60,075 bases of DNA from NCBI GenBank assembly GCA_038205135.1, contig JBBRCF010000005.1, positions 1 through 60,075 on the forward strand, given 5' to 3'. Source of the DNA: UBA9554 sp038205135 (GTDB lineage: Bacteria > Pseudomonadota > Alphaproteobacteria > Rhodobacterales > Rhodobacteraceae). The position numbers and the translations under genes are program-made. The notes beneath the pieces were generated by a model. The model saw only the letters and a program-made list of their open reading frames with translations. It had not been told where the DNA came from and searched no databases. Positions 16,797-25,517 of the stretch are shown here, piece by piece (position 1 is the stretch's first letter; every line of letters begins with the position of its first letter).

Positions 16797-16847
16797 GTGA
16801 GGGGCGCCGCCCCTCACGCTACCCGGGGTATTTCGGAACCAAAGAAG
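16797..16847 (+). repeat. Dispersed hairpin element, copy B
   Basis: GTGAGGGGC (16797-16805) pairs perfectly with GCCCCTCAC (16809-16817) around a 3-base loop. The tail ACCCGGGGTATTTCGGAACC and AAAGAAG follows to 16847. It lies between kynU and kynA and would be transcribed in the reverse sense within that operon. Confidence 0.7.
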
Positions 16848-16869
16848 CCGGAAATCCGGGACGACGGCG

Positions 16870-18078
16870 TCATGTCACCTTGCTGCGTTTCTGGAACCGA
16901 GGCGCATCCCACAGCGCGCCGCGCATCACCTCGGCCACGATGCGGACTGCCTCGTCGACGTCGGTGTCGTCGATGAACAGCGGCGTGAACCCGAAGCGCA
17001 TGATGTCGGGGGCTCGGAAATCACCGATCACGCCATGTTCGATCAGCACCTGCATCGCGGCATAGCCATGGTCGAACCGGAACGACACCTGGCTGCCGCG
17101 CAGCGCCGGATCGCGGGGGGTGGCGAGGGTCAGCATGTCGCATTGCGCCTCGACCCCCGCGATGAACCGGTCGGCGAGCGCCAGCGAGGCGGCGCGCACG
17201 TCGGCCATGGTGGTCATGTCCCAGACATCAAGCGCGGCATCCAGCGCGGCCAGTGCCAGAATCGGCGGTGTACCGACGCGCATCCGGTCGATGCCCGGCG
17301 CGGCGCGGTAATCCAGATCAAATGCAAACGGGGCTTCGTGCCCCAGCCAGCCGGACAGGGCGGGGCGGGTGCGGTCCTGATGGCGGGGGGCCACGTAGAT
17401 GAAGGCGGGCGCCCCCGGTCCGCCATTGAGGTATTTATAAGTGCAGCCGACTGCGAAATCGGCGTTGGCCGCCGTCAGGTCCACGTCCACCGCCCCTGCG
17501 GAATGCGCCAGATCCCAAATCGTGACGATGCCTTTGGCCTGTGCGGCGGCGGTCAGGGCCGCCATGTCGTGGCGTCGCCCGGTGCGGTAGTCCACCTCTG
17601 TGAGCATCAGCACGGCGACATCGTCGGTCAGCGCGTCGGCCACGGCCTCGGGGGCTATCACGCGCAGGTCACCCGCGCGGCCCAGCGAGGCCAGAAGCCC
17701 CTGTGCCATATACAGATCCGACGGGAAATTGCCACTATCGGACAGCACGATGCGGCGGTTCGGGTTTTCGGCCAGGGTCATGTCCAGCGCGGCGGCCAGC
17801 GCCTGATAGACCTTGATCGACAGCGTGTCGCCCATAACCACCGATCCGGGTTCCGCCCCGATCAGCCGCGCGATGCGGTCACCGGTGCGGGCGGGCGCGT
17901 CCATCCACCCGGCACGGTTCCAGCCGGTGATCAGCATGTCGCCCCATTCGTCCTGCATCACCGCCGCCATGCGGTCTAGCGCATGTTTCGGCAGCGGGCC
18001 CAGCGAATTGCCATCCAGATAGATCATCCCGGGCGGCAGGTGGAACATGGCCTTGGTGGCGGCGAAATCGGTCATCAT
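16870..18078 (-). CDS. kynU: Kynureninase
   Basis: This PLP enzyme cleaves kynurenine to anthranilate and alanine. The 402-residue protein has the N-terminal YLDGNSLGPLPKHA, the cofactor aspartate in IWDLAHSAGAVDVDL, and the Schiff-base lysine K215 in CTYKYLNGGPG. The C-terminal domain ends with FGFTPLFIDDTDVDEAV. Adjacent ATGs at 18078 and 18075 are both possible. The start lies eight bases after the SDR stop, so the two are co-transcribed. No kynurenine formamidase (kynB) is visible between or beside these genes. Confidence 0.95.
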   Translation of the reverse strand: MMTDFAATKAMFHLPPGMIYLDGNSLGPLPKHALDRMAAVMQDEWGDMLITGWNRAGWMDAPARTGDRIARLIGAEPGSVVMGDTLSIKVYQALAAALDMTLAENPNRRIVLSDSGNFPSDLYMAQGLLASLGRAGDLRVIAPEAVADALTDDVAVLMLTEVDYRTGRRHDMAALTAAAQAKGIVTIWDLAHSAGAVDVDLTAANADFAVGCTYKYLNGGPGAPAFIYVAPRHQDRTRPALSGWLGHEAPFAFDLDYRAAPGIDRMRVGTPPILALAALDAALDVWDMTTMADVRAASLALADRFIAGVEAQCDMLTLATPRDPALRGSQVSFRFDHGYAAMQVLIEHGVIGDFRAPDIMRFGFTPLFIDDTDVDEAVRIVAEVMRGALWDAPRFQKRSKVT

Positions 18079-18086
18079 GCTGTTCC

Positions 18087-18848
18087 TTATCCCGTGACCT
18101 GCCCGCCGGCGATCTGGATTTCCTGGCCGTTAACGCTGCCTGATCCCGGCCCGCACAGCCATAGCGCGGCCTGTGCGACCTCATCGGGTTCGATCAGGCG
18201 TTTGTGGCGGTTGGCGTCGATCATGACCTGCAGGGCGGCCTCGGCGGTGATCCCCGCGCGGTCACGGATGCTGTCGATGTTGCGCGTGACGATATCGGTA
18301 TCGACATAGCCCGGGCAGATCGAATTGAACGTGTAGGGCGCGCCCAGAAAATCCTCGGACAGCGATCGGATCATGCCGATCACGCCGTGTTTCGACGCGG
18401 AATAGGCCCCGCCGCCCGGCAATCCGCGCAGGCCGGCGATCGACGATATGGCGATCACCCGGCCCCAGTCGGTTTGCAGCATCGACGGCATCGATTCCCG
18501 GATGGTAAAGAACACGCCGTCCAGATTCGTCGCCATGATCCGCCGCCACAGCGCGGTGTCGGTCTTGTGCAGCTTGCGGCCCTCGGCGATGCCGGCGTTT
18601 GCCACCACGATCTGCACCGGGCCGCGCGCATCAACCGCCGCCACGATGGTGCCGCGCACGGCGGCTTCATCTGTCACGTCCATCACCATGGGATGCAGCG
18701 AGATCGCATGCCGCGCTGCATCCTTCAGCGCGTCGATGCGGCGCCCGGTGATGGTGACATCTGCGCCCGCCCCGGCCAGCGCGCGGGCAATAGCCAGACC
18801 AATCCCGGTGCCGCCGCCGGTCACCAGCGCATGTTTGCCGTGCAGCAT
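18087..18848 (-). CDS. SDR-family oxidoreductase, first gene of the kyn operon
   Basis: The 253-residue protein is a classical short-chain dehydrogenase: cofactor loop GGGTGIGLAIA, NAG motif (VVANAGIAEGR), catalytic Ser in ISSIAG and the YSASK catalytic pair, ending NGQEIQIAGGQVTG. ATG at 18848 has AGGAGAG upstream. Substrate is unknown. Its position at the head of kynU-kynA suggests a role downstream of anthranilate or an unrelated 3-hydroxyacyl-type reaction. Sequence alone resembles 3-hydroxybutyrate dehydrogenases only in a general way. Confidence 0.85.
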   Translation of the reverse strand: MLHGKHALVTGGGTGIGLAIARALAGAGADVTITGRRIDALKDAARHAISLHPMVMDVTDEAAVRGTIVAAVDARGPVQIVVANAGIAEGRKLHKTDTALWRRIMATNLDGVFFTIRESMPSMLQTDWGRVIAISSIAGLRGLPGGGAYSASKHGVIGMIRSLSEDFLGAPYTFNSICPGYVDTDIVTRNIDSIRDRAGITAEAALQVMIDANRHKRLIEPDEVAQAALWLCGPGSGSVNGQEIQIAGGQVTG

Positions 18849-18979
18849 CGTGGCTCTCCTGTTTCGCGGCAGTTTGGCGCGGCGGGCGGCGGGCCGCAAG
18901 CCGGGCTGCGTCGTGATGCGGGGTTTACAAACAAATTCGGCTCGGTGAATGTGACAGCATGATGTCAGGGAGGACAGCG

Positions 18980-19894
18980 ATGCGCAGGTATCTGGCGATT
19001 ATGGCGGTGGCATGTGCCGGCGGCGCGCAGGCGTCCGAAGATATCGCGGACCAGTATCCGCAATCGGAACTGTATTCCAAACCGGTCGAGGTCATCCCGC
19101 ATGTGTGGTCCGCGATCGGGGCGACCGCGCCGCCGACCTATGAAAATTCGGGCCACAACAACAACCTGTCCTTTATCGTGACGGGTGACGGCGTGATCGT
19201 GATCAATGGCGGCGCATCGGCGCGGCTGGCGCAGGCGCTGCATGATGAAATCAAGGCGGTGACGGATCAGCCGGTCAGACTGGTGGTCAATGAAAACGGC
19301 CAGGGCCATGCCATGCTTGGCAACAGCTATTGGCGCGATCTGGGGGTTGATGTGCTGGCGCATGTCGATGCGGTGGCGGAAACGCAGCATCAGGGCGACA
19401 GCCTGTTGATCGGGATGGAAGGGTACAACCGCGACAAGGCGGCGGGCACCCGTTTGGAACACGCCAACCTGACCTTCACCGACCGCCACGAGATCGACAT
19501 GGGCGGGGTCAGGATCGAAGTCCTGCATCTGGGGCCGGCGCACAGCCCCGGCGACACGCAGGTCTGGATTCCGGAATGGTCGATGATGATCGCCGGTGAT
19601 ATCGCGTTTCATGAACGCATGCCGCCGATTTTCACCGACACCTGCACGAAATGCTGGGTCGAAACCTGGGAAACCGCGCTGGAACCGCTGGCGCCCACCT
19701 ATTTGATCCCGGGCCACGGCCACCCGACAAATCTGGCGCAGGTGCGCCGGTACACCCATGATTATCTGGTCGACCTGCGCGAAAAGATCGGCGCGCATAT
19801 CGAAGCGGGCGGCGCACTGGACGATGCGTATTACGTCGACCAGAGCCAATGGAAAAATCTGGATACGTTCGAGGAATTGGCGACAAAAAACGCC
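18980..19894 (+). CDS. Periplasmic MBL-fold protein with an altered metal-binding motif (stop at 19927)
   Basis: The coding region runs to the stop at 19927; this entry covers it up to the last conserved block. The 315-residue protein starts with a signal peptide (MRRYLAIMAVACAGGAQA) and has a metallo-beta-lactamase fold: LSFIVTGDGVIVINGG, then the position of the HxHxDH motif, GPAHSPGDTQVWIPE, IAGDIAFHERMPP and IPGHGHPTNL. The first motif reads NENGQGHAMLGN, so the usual first His, second His and Asp are Asn, Gln and His. Other ligands (His, Asp, His) remain. ATG at 18980 has AGGGAGGA upstream. It is translationally coupled to a rhodanese gene. Confidence 0.8.
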
Positions 19895-19923
19895 GGGAAC
19901 GTGTTCGCGGAAATGGAATTCGA

Positions 19924-20367
19924 ATGATCATTGCTGATGGAACCGGCATCTTGCGCAGGATGATTCTTGCCGGTTTTTCGATCTGTCTGCTGGCCGCGCC
20001 GGTTCACGCCCACGCAGTGCGCGATGCGGTCGAGGATTACATGGGTTTTGCGCCCTACGAGGCGGGCATTATCCTGCCTGCGCAACTGGACGAAACCGTG
20101 TTCACGGCCGCGACATTCGTCGATACCCGCGCGGCGGATCAGTTTTCCGCCGGTCACATCCCGGGTGCCATCAACATCGACTGGCGCGCGGTGCCGGCGC
20201 GTCTTTATGATCTGCCCGCGACCGGGATGGTGATCCTGTATTGCAACACCGGCAGCCTGTCGGCACAGGCGGTGTTTGCGGCGCGGCTGCTGGGGCGCGA
20301 CAATGTGGTGATGATGCAGGGCGGGATCGCCGCCTGGACCACCGACGCCGCATGGAAACCCGAATGA
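19924..20367 (+). CDS. Periplasmic single-domain rhodanese
   Basis: The 147-residue protein has an N-terminal signal/anchor (ILAGFSICLLAAPVHA) and one rhodanese domain. Key parts are FVDTRAADQFSAGHIPGAIN and the active-site loop with Cys107 in VILYCNTGSLSAQAV, ending MQGGIAAWTTD. Rhodaneses carry sulfane sulfur as a cysteine persulfide. Its ATG overlaps the stop of the MBL-fold gene (ATGA), and its own stop overlaps the next start in the same way. A shared role of the three proteins in periplasmic sulfur chemistry is an inference. Confidence 0.88.
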   Translation: MIIADGTGILRRMILAGFSICLLAAPVHAHAVRDAVEDYMGFAPYEAGIILPAQLDETVFTAATFVDTRAADQFSAGHIPGAINIDWRAVPARLYDLPATGMVILYCNTGSLSAQAVFAARLLGRDNVVMMQGGIAAWTTDAAWKPE

Positions 20368-20837
20368 CCGGAACACCGATGACCTTGCGCCAATGGATCG
20401 ACATTCCGCCGGTCTGGCTGGCGGGATTTGTCGCCGTAGCGTGGGTTCAGGGGCGGTACATGGCTATCGGCCTGTCGCTGGCGGGAGGGGTCACCGACCT
20501 GCTGGGCGGCGTTATGATCGGCGGCGGGCTGATCCTCGCGGCGCTGGCGGTTTATGAAATGCGCCGCAGCCGCACCACGATCATCCCGCATCAAAACGCC
20601 GCAGCCCTGGTGCAATCGGGCATTTTCGGCCGCACCCGCAATCCGATCTATCTGGGCGATCTGTTGATCCTTGCGGGGCTGATCCTGCGTTTCGACGCCG
20701 TTCTGTCGCTGGTGCTGCTGCCGGTTTTCCTTTGGGTGATCGAACGCCGCTTTGTGATCCCCGAAGAAGACCGCCTGCGACGAAAATTCCGTGCCGATTT
20801 CGCACGCTACTGCCAGAAAACCCGCCGCTGGATATGA
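20364..20837 (+). CDS. Isoprenylcysteine methyltransferase-like (ICMT/PEMT) membrane protein
   Basis: The 157-residue protein has about four hydrophobic segments and the family signature: FGRTRNPIYLGDLLI for the SAM/substrate site and the C-terminal EEDRLRRKFRADFARYCQKT with TRRW. Bacterial members methylate small thiols, lipids or unknown substrates. The ATG at 20364 overlaps the rhodanese stop (ATGA), making this the third gene of a coupled operon. A 12-base hairpin follows before pntA. Confidence 0.85.
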   Translation: MTGTPMTLRQWIDIPPVWLAGFVAVAWVQGRYMAIGLSLAGGVTDLLGGVMIGGGLILAALAVYEMRRSRTTIIPHQNAAALVQSGIFGRTRNPIYLGDLLILAGLILRFDAVLSLVLLPVFLWVIERRFVIPEEDRLRRKFRADFARYCQKTRRWI

Positions 20838-20869
20838 CGGGGGATTTGACAGTGCGCGACATTCCGTGC

Positions 20870-20896
20870 ATCCGATGCGACCAAGTCGCGTCGGAT
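20870..20896. promoter_or_regulatory. 12-bp inverted repeat upstream of pntA
   Basis: ATCCGATGCGAC (20870-20881) and GTCGCGTCGGAT (20885-20896) pair over all 12 positions with one G-U, leaving a 3-base loop. No T-tract follows. It may end the preceding operon or act as an operator or 5' leader hairpin of pntAB. Confidence 0.5.
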
Positions 20897-20979
20897 TTCC
20901 GCATGCCTCATTCATCTTATCCCCATTAAACCGGGGCACATTGCAACAGCAGCGAAACGAACAAGGGGGGGAGTCCACG

Positions 20980-22554
20980 GTGAAAATCGGTACGCCGAAA
21001 GAGGTTTTCGACGGGGAAAACCGGGTGGCGATGACGCCAGACAGTGCTCTGCAACTGAAAAAGCTGGGCCATACCTGTGCAATCGAAACGGGTGCCGGTG
21101 CGGCAGCCGGATTTTCCGACGCCGCCTATGCGGCCGCCGGCGTCGAGGTGGTGAAAACCGCCGCTGCGCTGTGGAAAGATGTGGACGTGATCGCCAAGGT
21201 CCGCCCGCCATCGGAAACCGAAGCAAAACGCCTGAAAGACGGCCAGTTGCTGATTTCGTTCTTTTATCCGGCGGCAAACAAGGACCTGATGGAACTGTCG
21301 GCCTCGAGGGGTGCGTCGGTCATCGCGATGGACATGGTGCCGCGCATCAGCCGCGCGCAGAAAATGGACGCGCTGTCGTCGATGGCCAACATCGCGGGCT
21401 ACCGCGCTGTGATCGAAGCCGGCAATAATTTCGGCCGGTTCTTTACCGGGCAGGTGACTGCCGCCGGCAAGGTGCCGCCAGCCAAGGTGCTGGTGGTCGG
21501 CGCGGGTGTCGCGGGTCTGGCGGCGATCGGCACGGCGACATCGCTGGGTGCGATCACCTATGCCTTCGACGTGCGGCCCGAAGTGGCCGAACAGGTCGAA
21601 TCGATGGGCGCGCAATTCGTCTATCTGGATTTCGCCGAGGCCGTGCAGGATGGCGCAAAAACCGGCGGCTATGCCGCGCCGTCGTCGCCGGAATTCCGCG
21701 AAGCCCAACTGGCCAAGTTCCGCGAACTGGCGCCGCAGATCGATATCGTGATCACCACCGCGCTGATCCCGAACCGCGAAGCGCCGGAATTGTGGACGCC
21801 CGACATGGTCGCCGCGATGAAACCTGGATCGGTGATCATCGATCTGGCGGCCGAGCGTGGCGGCAACTGCAAACTGACGGTGCCGGACCAGAAGATCGTC
21901 ACCGACAATGGCGTGACTATCATCGGTTACACCGATTTCCCCAGCCGGATGGCCGCACAGGCGTCAACGCTGTATTCCACCAACATCCGCCACATGGTCA
22001 CCGACCTGACCCCCGGGAAGGATGGCGTGATCAAGCACAACATGGACGATGACGTCATCCGCGGCGCGACCATCGCGCATGCCAAGGCTGTTACGTTCCC
22101 GCCGCCACCGCCGAAAATCAACGCGATCGCGGTGCAAAAGCCCAAGGAAAAGGCCAAGGTGCTGACACTGGACGAAAAGCGCGCGGCGGAAACCACAGCG
22201 TTCAAGGCGCAGACCCGCAGCCAGGTGATCCTGCTGGCGGTCGGTGCGGCGCTGATGCTGCTGGTTGGCACCGTCGCCCCCGAAAGCTTCATGTCGCATT
22301 TCATCGTCTTTGCCCTGGCGTGTTTCGTGGGGTTCCAGGTGATCTGGGGCGTCAGCCATTCGCTGCATACGCCCCTGATGGCGGTGACTAACGCAATCTC
22401 AGGCATCATCGTTCTGGGCGCATTGCTGCAGGTCGGGTCAAGCAGCTATCTGGTGGTCTTTCTGGCGGGTGTGTCCGTGCTGATTGCTACCATCAATATC
22501 GTCGGCGGGTTTCTGGTCACGCGCCGGATGCTGGCCATGTTCCAGAAGTCGTAA
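20980..22554 (+). CDS. pntA: NAD(P) transhydrogenase subunit alpha
   Basis: PntA carries the NAD(H)-binding domain I and part of the membrane domain of the proton-translocating transhydrogenase, which makes NADPH from NADH using the proton gradient. The 524-residue chain starts with KIGTPKEVFDGENRVAMTP and has the nucleotide fold VVGAGVAGLAAIGTATSLGA. About four transmembrane segments follow at the C terminus. The GTG at 20980 is chosen because a strong AGGGGGGGAG site is about six bases upstream and homologues begin at this residue. pntB follows after 12 bases. Confidence 0.95.
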   Translation: MKIGTPKEVFDGENRVAMTPDSALQLKKLGHTCAIETGAGAAAGFSDAAYAAAGVEVVKTAAALWKDVDVIAKVRPPSETEAKRLKDGQLLISFFYPAANKDLMELSASRGASVIAMDMVPRISRAQKMDALSSMANIAGYRAVIEAGNNFGRFFTGQVTAAGKVPPAKVLVVGAGVAGLAAIGTATSLGAITYAFDVRPEVAEQVESMGAQFVYLDFAEAVQDGAKTGGYAAPSSPEFREAQLAKFRELAPQIDIVITTALIPNREAPELWTPDMVAAMKPGSVIIDLAAERGGNCKLTVPDQKIVTDNGVTIIGYTDFPSRMAAQASTLYSTNIRHMVTDLTPGKDGVIKHNMDDDVIRGATIAHAKAVTFPPPPPKINAIAVQKPKEKAKVLTLDEKRAAETTAFKAQTRSQVILLAVGAALMLLVGTVAPESFMSHFIVFALACFVGFQVIWGVSHSLHTPLMAVTNAISGIIVLGALLQVGSSSYLVVFLAGVSVLIATINIVGGFLVTRRMLAMFQKS

Positions 22555-22566
22555 GGAGCGCGCATC

Positions 22567-24045
22567 ATGAGCATCGGAATCGTCTCGGGCGCCTACATTG
22601 CGGCTGCCATCCTTTTCATCCTGTCGCTGGGCGGGCTTTCGGGTCAGGAAAGCGCGAAACGCGCCGTGTGGTACGGGATCACCGGCATGGCGCTGGCGGT
22701 CATCGCCACCGTGTTCGGCCCGGGCATGGGCAATTATCTGGTCGTTCTGGTCATGATCGCGGTCGGGGCTTTTGTCGGACAGTATGTGGCCTCCAAGGTC
22801 GGAATGACCGAAATGCCGCAACTGGTGGCGGCGCTGCACAGCTTTGTCGGGCTGGCGGCGGTGTTCATCGGGTTCAACGCCGATATCGAAATGTCGCGCG
22901 TGGCCGAGATGAAGGCGGGCCTGTCACCGTCGCTGAACAGCGAGGGCATCCTGTTTGCGCTGCGGGAAATCGGTTTGGCAGGCTTTGCCGAAAAGGTCGC
23001 CTACAAGACCGCGACGGAAATCAACATCCTGAAGGTCGAGGTGTTTCTGGGCGTGTTCATCGGTGCGGTGACGTTCACAGGATCGATCATCGCCTTTGGC
23101 AAACTGGCCGGCAAGGTTGATGGCAAGGCCAAGAAACTGCCGGGCGGGCATCTGTTGAACGCAGGCGCGGCAGCATTGTCGGTGATTTTTCTGGTCATGT
23201 ACATGTCCGGCGCCGGCAGCTGGACCCTGTATGCGATGACGTTGATGGCGCTGTTCATCGGCTATCACTTGATCATGGGCATCGGCGGCGCCGACATGCC
23301 CGTGGTGGTGTCGATGCTGAACAGCTATTCCGGCTGGGCGGCGGCGGCGATCGGGTTCAGCCTTGGCAATGACCTGTTGATCGTGACCGGCGCGCTGGTC
23401 GGATCATCGGGCGCGATCCTGTCCTACATCATGTGCAAGGCGATGAACCGCAGTTTCATTTCGGTGATCCTCGGCGGGTTCGGCAATACCACCGGCCCGC
23501 AGATGGAAGTCAGCGGCGAACAGATCGCCATCGACAGCGATGGCGTCGCCGCCGCGCTGGAAGATGCCGACAGCATCATCATCATCCCGGGCTATGGCAT
23601 GGCGGTGGCACAGGCGCAGCAATCCGTGTCGGAACTGACCAAACGTCTGCGCGCCAAGGGCAAGACGGTGCGTTTCGCGATCCACCCCGTGGCGGGGCGT
23701 CTGCCGGGGCACATGAACGTGCTGCTGGCCGAGGCAAAGGTGCCTTATGACATCGTTCTGGAAATGGACGAGATCAACGATGATTTCCCCACCACAGACG
23801 TCGCCATCGTCATCGGGTCGAACGACATCGTGAACCCGGCCGCGCAAGAAGACCCGAACAGTCCCATCGCCGGCATGCCGGTGCTGGAATGCTGGAAGGC
23901 GAAACAGGTGTTCGTATCCAAACGCGGGCAGGGCACCGGGTATTCCGGCATCGAGAACCCGCTGTTCTACAAGGAAAACACCCGCATGTTCTATGGCGAT
24001 GCGAAAAAGTCGCTGGACGAACTGCTGACCAAGATCTCTGCGTGA
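22567..24045 (+). CDS. pntB: NAD(P) transhydrogenase subunit beta
   Basis: PntB supplies most of the membrane domain and the NADP(H)-binding domain III. The 492-residue protein has many transmembrane helices in residues 1-300. Domain III follows with IIIPGYGMAVAQAQQSVSEL, VRFAIHPVAGRLPGHMNVLL, VIGSNDIVNPAAQEDPNSPI and SKRGQGTGYSGIENPLF. A ribosome site AGGAG lies before ATG 22567. A clear terminator at 24091-24121 closes the operon. Confidence 0.96.
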   Translation: MSIGIVSGAYIAAAILFILSLGGLSGQESAKRAVWYGITGMALAVIATVFGPGMGNYLVVLVMIAVGAFVGQYVASKVGMTEMPQLVAALHSFVGLAAVFIGFNADIEMSRVAEMKAGLSPSLNSEGILFALREIGLAGFAEKVAYKTATEINILKVEVFLGVFIGAVTFTGSIIAFGKLAGKVDGKAKKLPGGHLLNAGAAALSVIFLVMYMSGAGSWTLYAMTLMALFIGYHLIMGIGGADMPVVVSMLNSYSGWAAAAIGFSLGNDLLIVTGALVGSSGAILSYIMCKAMNRSFISVILGGFGNTTGPQMEVSGEQIAIDSDGVAAALEDADSIIIIPGYGMAVAQAQQSVSELTKRLRAKGKTVRFAIHPVAGRLPGHMNVLLAEAKVPYDIVLEMDEINDDFPTTDVAIVIGSNDIVNPAAQEDPNSPIAGMPVLECWKAKQVFVSKRGQGTGYSGIENPLFYKENTRMFYGDAKKSLDELLTKISA

Positions 24046-24090
24046 TCTGATCTGTAACGGGTGCGATGAACCCATGCGGCGCCTTCTTCG

Positions 24091-24121
24091 CCCCGTCCCG
24101 CGCAATGCGGGGCGGGGTTTT
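24091..24121 (+). terminator. Intrinsic terminator of pntAB
   Basis: CCCCGTCCCGC (24091-24101) pairs with GCGGGGCGGGG (24107-24117) over 11 positions with one G-U, a 5-base loop and TTTT after it. It lies 45 bases after the pntB stop. Confidence 0.85.
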
Positions 24122-24153
24122 GCATTGCGGTATGCGGATGTATTCCGCAATGC
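24122..24153. promoter_or_regulatory. 9-bp inverted repeat upstream of the DUF3422 gene
   Basis: GCATTGCGG (24122-24130) and CCGCAATGC (24145-24153) are perfect inverted half-sites with a 14-base spacer, directly after the pntAB terminator and about 75 bases before the DUF3422 start. Spacing suits a dimeric regulator; none is identified. Confidence 0.4.
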
Positions 24154-24227
24154 CTTGAAACGAAAGGGATTTGCCTTTCGCCCGCGCTTGTGTGCATCGT
24201 GACGTGATCCCATTTGCCGGTGCCGAA

Positions 24228-25517
24228 ATGCCCTCTTTGCCGACCCTCACCGATCATCCGCTGCGCTACATGCTGACCAACGAACTGCATGCGCGGCCGT
24301 TTCCGACGATCCCGGTGCCGGGCACTGCGGTCTATCTGGCGATCATGCCCGCGGAGCGCGCATCCACCCGCGACCGCAATGCGGATTTTATCCATTTGGC
24401 CACGCTGTTGGACCGCCACGGCGTGGCGCATCCGCCGCCCGGGGCTACGCATTATTTCGGCCGTATCGGCCGGCACATGCTGAAATGGGAAAGCCATTCG
24501 GAATTCGTGACTTACACTGCCTTTGCCGACGGCGTGGCGGCGCGCCCGTTTGATCCGGCGGATTTCGAGGTGTTTCCCGGCGATTGGCTGGAAACGGCTC
24601 CCGGCACCCGTATCACGTCTGCCCTGATGCGGATCGAAGCGATGAAACCAACCGAGGTGCTGAGTCAGCATCTGAGTGACTGGTTCGTGCCCGAAAGCCT
24701 GGCGGCGTCTGCGGTGCTGGACGGTGCAGCGGTAGTGGCTTCGGATTTTCGCATCGACCCGGCGGGGCATCTGCGGATGGCGGCGTTCGTCGAACCCGGC
24801 ACTGGTGCGCGGCGGGTTGGCCGCATCGTGCAACGCATGCTGGAAATCGAGACCTACAAGACGACGTCCATGCTTGGGTTCGCGCAGGTCCGCGAAATCG
24901 GCCCGGAAATGGGCCGCATCGACCGGCTGCTGTCGTCGCTGATGGTCGACATGCGCGACGAAGGCAAACCGGCGGACCAGACGCTGGCGGGGCTGTTGTC
25001 GGTCGCCGCCGAAATCGAGAGTCTGGGCGTGCTGACGTCCTACCGGTTTGGGGCCACGCAGGCCTATGAAACCATCGTACAGCAGCGCATCGAGGTGCTG
25101 CGCGAGGAACGGTTCGACGGGCGGCAGACCTTTGGCGAATTCATGATCCGCCGCTATGATCCCGCGATGCGGACCGTCAAGGCGGCGGAACGGCGGTTGC
25201 AGGCGATGTCGGACCGGGCGATCCGGGCGGGCGAATTGCTGCGCACCCGGGTTGACGTCGAACGGTCGGCACAGAACCAGAAACTGCTGGAAAGCATGGA
25301 CCAGCGGGCCGATGTGCAATTGCAGCTGCAAAAGACCGTCGAAGGCCTGTCGGTGGTGGCGATCAGCTATTATGCGATCTCGATCCTCAGCTATCTGCTG
25401 TATCCGCTGGCGGATGTGACCGGCCTGAGCAGAGGGCAGGTGATGGCGCTGGTCACGCTGCCGGTTGTCGGCGCGGTGTGGTGGGCTGTGCGGCGGGTCC
25501 GCGAACGTCTGCACTGA
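24228..25517 (+). CDS. DUF3422 family membrane-anchored protein
   Basis: The 429-residue protein is a DUF3422 member: it opens LTDHPLRYMLTNELHARPFP, with a globular soluble part. A long helical/coiled segment runs at about 270-370 (RRLQAMSDRAIRAGELLRTR). Two C-terminal membrane segments follow (VVAISYYAISILSYLLYPL and LVTLPVVGAVWWAV). Family function is unknown; homologues are common next to other membrane energy genes in alphaproteobacteria. ATG 24228 is chosen because conservation starts there. Its last 65 bases overlap the convergent YeeE gene. Confidence 0.85.
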   Translation: MPSLPTLTDHPLRYMLTNELHARPFPTIPVPGTAVYLAIMPAERASTRDRNADFIHLATLLDRHGVAHPPPGATHYFGRIGRHMLKWESHSEFVTYTAFADGVAARPFDPADFEVFPGDWLETAPGTRITSALMRIEAMKPTEVLSQHLSDWFVPESLAASAVLDGAAVVASDFRIDPAGHLRMAAFVEPGTGARRVGRIVQRMLEIETYKTTSMLGFAQVREIGPEMGRIDRLLSSLMVDMRDEGKPADQTLAGLLSVAAEIESLGVLTSYRFGATQAYETIVQQRIEVLREERFDGRQTFGEFMIRRYDPAMRTVKAAERRLQAMSDRAIRAGELLRTRVDVERSAQNQKLLESMDQRADVQLQLQKTVEGLSVVAISYYAISILSYLLYPLADVTGLSRGQVMALVTLPVVGAVWWAVRRVRERLH

